From Lingula anatina (taxonomy: Eukaryota; Brachiopoda; Lingulata; Lingulida; Lingulidae), in NCBI RefSeq assembly GCF_001039355.2, contig NW_019773513.1, positions 772,245-836,244 on the forward strand: a stretch of 64,000 bases of DNA. Reading direction: 5' to 3'. Shown one piece after another: positions 60,601 through 64,000 of this stretch (within the stretch, counting starts at the first letter, position 1; every line of letters begins with the position of its first letter). The translations under genes and the position numbers were made by a program. The notes below the pieces were generated by a model, which saw nothing but the letters and a program-made list of their open reading frames with translations, was not told the origin of the DNA and ran no database searches.

Positions 60601-61643
60601 ATTTCCTCTCTGGTACTTGAATTGCTGGCTGCCCAGTTTACTCATCCATATGTAGTCCGAGTACTTGGAATCATCAGGATTTAAAGTGGGCTAAAAATAA
60701 AAAATTTCTTTGTTATAAAGTCTTACTGGCAGTAAAATTGTTTGTGGTAATTTATCAATGGAATGTCAAAGAAAATGTAAAAGATATAAAAAAATGTAAA
60801 TCACAGTGTACTTGAAACATATTAAAAGATGATCCCTTACTTAAATTTACAATTAACAGTTAGACTTGGATCAACTGATTGTGCTAGATGTGACTGCCAG
60901 ACTGGGATCAACTAATTGTGCTAGATGTGACTGCCAGACTGGGATCAACTGATTGTGCTAGATGTGACTATAATCAGTGAAATTTCAGGCATGAACATTG
61001 TAATAGTTGCAAAGTAAAAACTGACACTGGAGAAGGTCTTCGAGATTTTTCATATACTTCAAGTTTATGTGTAAGATATAAAAGTCTGCTGTGTTCCATG
61101 TCATTACTTAGGTTGAGTCAACTAAGGAGGTAAAAAAAATCTACTTTTTCAGAAAAAATATCCTTTCTTTGAAAATAGCAGTTACATGTATTTTGTACAG
61201 ACATGACACTTACATCAAGTCAGTTCAACCCAATTCCACTATGATACATAGGAACCATTCCCAGACCTTATTAACTGTTTGTCCTGCTTACTGAAGCTGT
61301 TAGGGGGTAATTAACTATCATTTAGCAGCTTCAGTAGGTATGCTGGACATCCAGTTGCTTAGGCTAAAAACAATTTAGCAAGAAACCCCTCGGAGATAGA
61401 CAGATCATGTTAGACCAATCTAGGTATGGGAACACAGTCTCACAACACAACGCAATGCAATATATTTCAAGTCAGGTTCAATCAAAATCTTAATTCTACA
61501 GTCCATCAACTCAATGTTTGCATATATATCACACCACAATGGGCCATACTCACTGTCATTGACCGTCCTCGTATCTTGGAAGGAAACCCAACGGCAGAAT
61601 AGATCACCCCTACCACGGCACCACCAACCAACACTTTGTTCAT
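23028..61643 (-). CDS. IMMP2L: Mitochondrial inner membrane protease subunit 2 (five coding exons)
   Basis: Predicted S26-family signal peptidase that cleaves sorting signals of proteins facing the intermembrane space, working with IMMP1L. Exons: 61643-61554 (from the ATG), 60690-60587, 27573-27508, 23637-23535 and 23213-23028. All introns are GT-AG with matching phases; the product is 182 residues against 175 in human. Seen: a short N-terminal membrane segment, GRSMTPTLNP with the nucleophile Ser28, LIKRIIALEGD with the general base Lys76 (48 residues apart, as Ser43 and Lys91 are in human), the PEGHCWVEGD box, the DSNIFGAISMG box, and a THIIWPP end followed by a longer tail. Introns span about 33 kb and 3.9 kb and contain two other genes. 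The N-terminal start is uncertain; a coding upstream exon is possible. Confidence 0.9.
23535..23637 (-). CDS. IMMP2L: IMMP2L exon with the GHCWVEGD box
   Basis: 103 nt encoding TLAYKNRQVTIPEGHCWVEG and DSNIFGA, in phase with its neighbours (1 nt plus 34 codons). Acceptor AATCAG, donor GTATGT. Confidence 0.9.
23638..24922 (-). other. IMMP2L intron, part downstream of the nested TMEM45 gene
   Basis: Holds a C-run, CA and AAAT-type simple repeats (23851-23924), and presumably the 3'UTR of the TMEM45 gene. AATAAA on the minus strand occurs near 24410. Nothing else is recognised. Confidence 0.5.
23851..23924. repeat. Compound simple repeat: C-run, (CA)n, (AAAT)n
   Basis: Homopolymer C, then CA, then about eleven AAAT-type units. 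Confidence 0.9.
24923..25804 (-). CDS. TMEM45: TMEM45/DUF716 family multipass membrane protein, intronless
   Basis: 293 residues in one uninterrupted exon. It starts MGNFKGHILPGSFF, the typical TMEM45 N-terminus. Family landmarks include the NAQHITMFAAFG segment, FHLHGRTMLNTHVHTLLLY with conserved His, and LLQGTWFFQAAFILFSP. About seven hydrophobic segments are visible, with a polar tail rich in Arg and acidic residues ending EDFLSDGEI. DUF716 proteins sit in endomembranes or the plasma membrane; their molecular function is poorly defined. The ATG at 25804 is preferred because the reading frame further up begins with GTG. The gene lies within an IMMP2L intron on the same strand. Vertebrate TMEM45 genes have several exons, so this copy may be a retrogene, though no poly(A) remnant or flanking repeat is obvious. 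Confidence 0.88.
   Translation of the reverse strand: MGNFKGHILPGSFFIAFGIWWTINIWVNYFRAQDRKKKRPFQCRLIYPVASNCTRLKCCHSGSICWEGIVKVVVTGIGIVGEFSYGYDAKLHYVHAGNAQHITMFAAFGLTGVVDILLFHKVALPSKCDYMSVVLALVVESILFKFHLHGRTMLNTHVHTLLLYTLYMTIPAVLAEMYFDKHVLAAFARTFLFLLQGTWFFQAAFILFSPLPRALPWKQDSPHEVTLVTLFYTWHLGSLFVLMLCIGGIVGCCLRYRRRERRNEDVEMQSLLSTDAANLTPECAEDFLSDGEI
25805..27507 (-). other. IMMP2L intron, part upstream of the nested TMEM45 gene
   Basis: Should contain the TMEM45 promoter. It also holds a retroelement-like 3' end with twin hairpins and an ATT tail (about 26080-26254). No other coding region is supported. Confidence 0.5.
26080..26254 (+). mobile_element. Probable 3' end of a truncated non-LTR retroelement or SINE
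   Basis: Two copies of CAACCTTCGGGTTG (26175-26188 and 26197-26210), each a perfect 5-bp stem with a TTCG loop, are followed by AATAAAGATT and an ATT/ATC run. A structured 3' end with a short-repeat tail is typical of retroposed elements. The 5' limit is a guess. Confidence 0.45.
27508..27573 (-). CDS. IMMP2L: IMMP2L exon with the catalytic Lys
   Basis: 66 nt encoding SPKDPKERLIKRIIALEGD; the Lys of LIKR is the general base. Acceptor TTGCAG, donor GTAAGT. It completes a Val codon with the preceding exon and a Lys codon with the next. Confidence 0.9.
28077..30150. repeat. 2.1-kb tandem duplication, copy 1
   Basis: Begins in a C-run/(CA)n tract and ends CTAAATATATACCATTAAGG. It is matched by 30152-32230 with an offset of about 2081 bp. 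Most of it is nearly identical, but a stretch around 29170-29250 is clearly divergent. Confidence 0.85.
30151..30151. other. Single N at the duplication junction
   Basis: One undetermined base sits exactly between the two copies, inside a G/C homopolymer context. It marks a weak point of the assembly. Confidence 0.95.
30152..32230. repeat. 2.1-kb tandem duplication, copy 2
   Basis: Second copy with the same C-run/(CA)n left edge and the same right edge, after which sequence becomes unique. Confidence 0.85.
33670..33866. mobile_element. MITE-like element with CAGGCCCGTAGCCAG ends and CATTG target duplication
   Basis: Perfect terminal inverted repeats CAGGCCCGTAGCCAG and CTGGCTACGGGCCTG. The flanking sequence CATTG is present on both sides. 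Inside is a direct repeat of about 37 bp (TTTTACCCAGAGTGGACC at 33762 and 33814). Non-coding, 197 bp. Confidence 0.78.
34348..34560. mobile_element. Foldback element, CCCATTCCCAGA-TAGATCGA family, copy 1
   Basis: Near-inverted ends, with GATTAGATCGATC against GATCGATCTCAATGTC. The core GGGGGTTCACGCTAAATAG to GTAGTAGGCGGGAC is shared with 38115-38326. About 213 bp. Confidence 0.7.
35205..35375. mobile_element. Degraded relative of the 21783-22073 element
   Basis: Shares GGATCAAACATGGCCAACCCAC near one end and the inverted AAGTGGGTTGCCATAT near the other with that element. The termini are eroded. Confidence 0.4.
38033..38075. repeat. (CT)n microsatellite
   Basis: Uninterrupted CT run of about 43 bp. 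Confidence 0.9.
38115..38326. mobile_element. Foldback element, TAGATCGA family, copy 2
   Basis: The ends CATAGATTAGATCGA and TCGATCTAAAATCTATG are inverted repeats. The core is nearly identical to 34348-34560. Confidence 0.72.
39592..39670. repeat. (TA)n microsatellite, about 79 bp
   Basis: Pure TA run, able to form a cruciform and prone to length change. Confidence 0.92.
46267..46529. mobile_element. Long, nearly perfect palindrome (foldback MITE)
   Basis: Two arms of about 125-130 bp are inverted with few mismatches, meeting near 46398. The ends read TAAGGCTTC and GAAGCCTAA, consistent with a TA target. No coding capacity. The near-perfect arms suggest recent insertion. Confidence 0.78.
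47264..47371. repeat. (CA)n-rich microsatellite region
   Basis: CA runs interrupted by short unique pieces. Confidence 0.88.
49703..49759. repeat. 19-bp tandem repeat, three units
   Basis: Unit AAGATAACAAGAAATTATC, three near-identical copies. Confidence 0.85.
51594..51652. repeat. Compound (CT)n(GT)n microsatellite
   Basis: Short CT run followed by about 22 GT units. Confidence 0.92.
56861..60205 (+). other. LRRN: Inferred 3'-most exon of the LRRN-type gene (5'UTR end, CDS, 3'UTR)
   Basis: A strong acceptor (TTTGTTTCTTTTTTCAG) ends at 56860, so an upstream 5'UTR exon probably exists. The ATG is 126 nt further on. After the stop, AATAAA at 60183-60188 followed by a T-rich stretch is a likely 3' end, making a 3'UTR of about 1 kb. 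It would end about 400 bp from an IMMP2L exon on the other strand. Confidence 0.55.
56987..59209 (+). CDS. LRRN: LRRN-type leucine-rich repeat, Ig and FN3 single-pass receptor
   Basis: 740 residues in one coding exon, as in vertebrate LRRN genes. Order: signal peptide (1-24); LRR N-cap with Cys38, 42, 44 and 60; about eleven or twelve LRRs (about 70-370) with the LxxLxLxxN pattern; LRR C-cap with Cys378, 380, 425 and 448; an Ig C2 domain with Cys472 and Cys524 and the DTGAVVC motif; an FN3 domain (about 548-640); a membrane helix (about 662-685); and a tail of about 55 residues with Tyr-containing YRLG and YSPPSTP. Many N-glycosylation sites. LRRN proteins are neuronal adhesion or signalling receptors. 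LINGO lacks FN3 and LRFN has fewer LRRs, so LRRN fits best. The gene is antisense within an IMMP2L intron, the same nesting as human LRRN3. Confidence 0.9.
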   Translation: MRSSNNLLLHLTILGLSCLTLTTAEVGKDPAEIWNTTCVSNCSCAIKNTDFGVKLKTVDCHNLNLLSIPSDLPLDTEALLLQGNDLTSVENTILPLPQLQHLDLSYNNLDSLQEVSVIRNLTSLRYLNLANNKLTSLSRDSFSGLHNLNKLFLSNNALQQIEPETLDELSSLRSLFLQENRLTSLNPQWFSNLPYLDELTLSANQLRVLPDGVFRPLRKLTKLSLNSNNINQLTQAAIHGIENLEFLYFDNNNLTVVPTQTLANLTNLKILSLNGNKFQRLDTGSFHDLPVLAELNLNNMPSLLFVDAGAFKDLSSLTILQLHDNINLTYLDANAFDNVPKLSMLYIHNNNLMALPEEIAKSSPHLQDISFYHNPIHCDCNARWIREWMERAKDKTKDTNGTVTPGHLTNHYSRLQFQWSDRLVCDTPPALNTKVLQTVPLESFSKTCAPTALPFFNASYTLELGDPFTIHCRAIGIPTPNIHYFLGQGKKVNETSSDSDRYQFDRGSLTITHVTQSDTGAVVCIAANNRSQYDTTSTRLKVKGKNVKILPVGVTENMVTVALNGSDLNKTVEKFHLSYKLSPGSDQDYKLIHILPNNTQIFTITELQPKTMYIFCITYEHNNYNHNLDCINISTDSKVIKELHNDNISTSNDVKFNDVTGTTVVTVIFVCVSVLTVLAVTLAFVRRFKQRQPYKEPDGMVYRLGSISNITLDSLYSPPSTPIHNLKTSLVKNAYGPSYA
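60502..60600 (-). repeat. 22-bp tandem repeat carrying splice-donor-like cores, overlapping IMMP2L exon 3
   Basis: Unit AGGCAAACCAGATACTTACA plus two bases, four and a half copies starting at 60502, 60524, 60546, 60568 and 60590. On the minus strand the units contain GTAAGT (the exon 3 donor), GTGAGT, GTAAGT and GCAAGT at 22-nt steps. The first unit overlaps the exon end. Confidence 0.82.
60587..60690 (-). CDS. IMMP2L: IMMP2L exon following the catalytic Ser exon
   Basis: 104 nt encoding PTLNPDDSKYSDYIWMSKLG through GNVVCL plus two bases of a Val codon. Acceptor TTTTTAG, donor GTAAGT. The boundary between SM-T and P-T sits at the conserved catalytic motif. Confidence 0.9.
60862..60969. repeat. 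37-bp tandem repeat, nearly three units
   Basis: Unit contains GGATCAACTGATTGTGCTAG. Copies begin at 60862, 60899 and 60936, within an IMMP2L intron. Confidence 0.85.
61251..61435. mobile_element. Degraded foldback element, TAGATCGA family, reverse orientation
   Basis: GCTGTTAGGGGGTAATTAAC matches the reverse complement of the core of 34348-34560. The ends ACCATTCCCAGA and GGTATGGGAACA are inverted. More diverged than the other two copies. Confidence 0.55.
61554..61643 (-). CDS. IMMP2L: IMMP2L first certain coding exon (membrane segment, catalytic Ser)
   Basis: From ATG at 61643 (MNKVLVGGAVVGVIYSAVG...) to GRSMT before donor GTGAGT. The Ser of GRSM is the nucleophile. The exon itself likely begins at 61688 after TTTACTTTCAG and is open upstream of this ATG, so translation could start earlier. 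Confidence 0.82.
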
Positions 61644-61688
61644 GGTAAGTGGACTATCTGCAACACCTGTAGTTCTGTGTAGTAGTAA

Positions 61689-62645
61689 CTGAAAGTAAAC
61701 AATTATCAAGCACACATGTTAAGGACTGGGACTGAAGGATTCTGTTTCTTTCTTTTTCCTAAATGTGTTTTCACATGTGGTATATAGCCAGCATAACACC
61801 TACCAGGCTAGCACGCTGAAGTTTTTCTAGGTCTGATAGATTTACAAAAGAAGAAAGGTTGATAATGCCTAAGATGCTTTTGCCTCAGGTTTTTTGCCTC
61901 ATATCTAAGGCACAAACTAGAATGTCACAGGGGTTGTTTTGGCTAGGCAGACTTGGTCTGTGGGTGATTTGATGGCTGATTCTATTCAATTTTTGGATTT
62001 TAACCTGTATAAATCAAGGTCTCAAGTAAGGCTGTACTAGTATAGGTATTAAACATGTTACTAGTATCCATGGGCATCATGCACGTTATCACATGTGCAA
62101 TGGCCCTGATGAAAGACTTCATTTTGCGCAAAGAAGACACATCAGTCTACTTAGTAGGTATGGGAGTCCAGTCTCCATAAAAAACTTGTCCATAAAAAAC
62201 TTTCGTAAAATCACTTCTGCCAAGCAGCTTCCATGATTCTGCTGCAGTAGGGTACTTCCTGGGGTTGGGGGGGTGTGGAAGGGTGAGCATTGCCCTATTA
62301 CCTACCTTGCACATATACATACTAGTAAGTCCATTTTATGTTTTCTTTAACAAGTGTTTAATTTCACCGAGGTATATCTGGTGGACAAGCAGAAGAATCC
62401 AACGTTTCGATAGAAGGAATTTACTTTATGTGTAACAATCTGCTTCTTCCATGCTCTTACACAACAGTGAATATCATGAAACAGAAATATGGATAACTGG
62501 TAGCGACCATTCGAAATAGTAACCGACTTCTGCCTGAGGCTGAGACAAAACTGAACGTACGAAATAATTAAGTTGCCAAAGTTAACCAAACAATGAAAAC
62601 CATTGAAATTGAAATTCACAGTATATTCCCATTTCATATTCTTAC
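61689..62645 (-). other. IMMP2L intron 1
   Basis: Between donor GTAAGA at 62645 and the exon 2 acceptor. No feature apart from a G-run near 62265. Confidence 0.5.
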
Positions 62646-62760
62646 CAACTGCAATTCCCACTAATCCTTCAGTAACAGGCCATTTAACCGAAAACATTGA
62701 TTTGTGTTTTGCCTTTGAAAAATTTCTTCGCGTCTAGGGCGCCGCCATCTTCACATCCGG
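62646..62760 (-). other. IMMP2L: Probable IMMP2L first exon (5'UTR, possibly coding from 62697)
   Basis: Ends in a good donor (GTTG before GTAAGA). It contains an ATG at 62697 reading MFSVKWPVTEGLVGIAVG. Joined to the best exon 2 acceptor (61689) this frame hits a stop. Joined to minor acceptors ending just before 61666 or 61657 it stays open into MNKVLV. So it is either a coding first exon with a shifted acceptor or an untranslated leader with an upstream ORF. Confidence 0.5.
62741..62751 (-). promoter_or_regulatory. YY1-type start-site motif AAGATGGCGGC
   Basis: On the minus strand this exact motif marks many metazoan housekeeping promoters just downstream of the start site. It is the most GC-rich spot in the area and sits directly before the inferred first exon. 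It also opens a four-codon upstream ORF (ATG GCG GCG CCC TAG). Confidence 0.65.
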
Positions 62761-63484
62761 GGTTTTCCAAGATAAGCCTCGCCACGATCTGCAGACAAAA
62801 ATAATTTGCCTGCGCGTAACGAATGCTAACTTTCAGCGACCCACGATTCCCCGTTGTTCTCCAACTGCAAATTTAATCTGAGATCAAGTGTTTGTCCCAT
62901 GAACGATTTTTTCTCAAACATCTGCTGATATGTGCACAGGCTGGACAGAAGATTTTATCCAAACACTTTTTCTAGGCCATTTTTAAGGACCAAACCGTAG
63001 GCTTGATCCATTTTGACATAGACTTCACCGACAGTGACCCCGTTTTATCTTGCATCTGCGTACATGCATGCATTCTTTTTTTTCCTGATAAACTGTAAAT
63101 ATTTTACATATATAAGCGTATATTTTTTTTCGATTATGTATTATTATTATTGTTTAATTTAATTTAATCAAATTTAATTAATTTAATTTAGGCCTAATTA
63201 TTTATTTTCAGTTTGTTGGATCGGTTAGGCCTACAAAGAGAGTGATATGGAACCACTGAGTCTGATATCACCACTTTCTTAATTCCAAAATAATCGCCTT
63301 GGCAAGGAGTTTTATCACTTTACCTTTTTAACCACCTCAATTGCTTCCAGTTTGTTCCAAACAATCTAGTTCTGTAGGTTTTTAGCAGTCGGTGAGCAGT
63401 AAACAAGGTTGTCCACGAGCCCGCAAAGTTCATTCGATTCTGAAGAAAGCATGGTTTTAACAGTTTAACCATTGTGCGGTGATT
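62761..63484. other. Region between IMMP2L and a possible divergent gene
   Basis: May act as a shared promoter region. It contains an AATTTAATT-rich stretch around 63150-63190. No coding region is recognised. Confidence 0.4.
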
Positions 63485-63557
63485 ATGTCAGCTTTAGGCT
63501 ATCACTATCAGACCCAGCTCGTGATACATAAGTGTCGGAAGGAAGTCTTTGGCATGG
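63485..63557 (+). CDS. Possible first coding exon of an unrecognised gene (partial)
   Basis: ATG at 63485 opens MSALGYHYQTQLVIHKCRKE plus VFGM, then reaches donor GTAGGT in phase 1. The polar, Tyr/His-rich, non-repetitive sequence and its place about 0.7 kb from the IMMP2L promoter on the opposite strand suggest a divergent gene continuing past the window. No family is recognised and the exon is short, so it may be chance. Confidence 0.3.
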
Positions 63558-64000
63558 GTAGGTATACTTTCACTTTAACCAGCATTCAGTCTTTTATAAA
63601 CCCTGAGGGTCGTAGCACTGGCGGCAACTCTGCTGTACCCCTCACGCGGTCTCCGTAAGGTCCGTATACAGGAAACTTGTCACTGGACCGAGTATTTGAT
63701 AGACTATGAATTACAGGGTATTTCCCCCTGACCTAAAAAATGTCCGTTATCACTGCATGTCCACTTTAATCGCGATTTTATCAGGAATATATCTGGTTAA
63801 TGTAAATGTTTATTAAAAGGACATAGGTAAAGGCTATGTACTGTAGCACGTACTGGTATTTCAACCAAGACAGAGCCTTTCCGTATCATCCGTCAACATC
63901 ACAGGTTTTGTGCCCTTGATCTCACTCGAGGCAATCGGGAACGTACAGTATGACAAGATATTATTATATATTAGGATCTATTCAGAAGGCTAAGTTGTAG
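63558..64000 (+). other. End of window, possible first intron of the divergent gene
   Basis: No second exon or other feature is recognised before the window ends. Confidence 0.3.

Overview
This is a eukaryotic, AT-rich, intron-bearing nuclear window from an invertebrate animal. The genes have GT-AG introns, metazoan domain architectures (LRR-Ig-FN3 receptor, CUB repeats, Golgi sulfotransferase), long introns, microsatellites and several families of short inverted-repeat elements. A lophotrochozoan (mollusc, brachiopod or annelid type) is my guess. The sequence does not prove it, and no species can be named. Splice models were built by eye from splice signals, reading phase and family conservation.

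Layout. (1) 1-7,600, + strand: two tandem paralogues of a two-exon galactose-3-O-sulfotransferase (Gal3ST family), in a direct repeat with a period of about 4.57 kb. (2) 10,092-20,716, - strand: a ten-exon gene for a predicted 700-residue type I membrane protein with a signal peptide, four CUB domains, a Ser/Thr-rich stalk, one membrane segment and a short tail. Its CUB domains come from four tandem copies of a genomic unit of about 2.6 kb, each carrying a two-exon CUB module. (3) 23,028 to about 62,760, - strand: the mitochondrial inner membrane protease subunit IMMP2L, spread over about 40 kb. Five coding exons are identified, with catalytic Ser and Lys in place, plus a probable first exon with a YY1-type promoter motif. 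(4) Nested in IMMP2L introns: an intronless TMEM45-type gene (24,923-25,804, same strand) and a single-coding-exon LRRN-type LRR/Ig/FN3 receptor (56,987-59,209, opposite strand). (5) 63,485 on: a possible first exon of an unrecognised + strand gene, divergent from IMMP2L.

The most notable result is the nesting of an LRRN gene, antisense, in an IMMP2L intron. Human LRRN3 lies antisense within IMMP2L, and as I recall in the equivalent intron. The same arrangement here suggests a nested gene pair preserved since early bilaterians, with the 33-kb intron as a candidate regulatory landscape. Other points are a compensated frameshift pair in the second Gal3ST, loss of a splice acceptor in one CUB copy with an in-frame substitute 9 nt away, a tandem array of 5' splice sites after IMMP2L exon 3, a 2.1-kb tandem duplication joined at an N, and several foldback/MITE families. 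No RNA gene, CRISPR array or prokaryote-type feature was seen.
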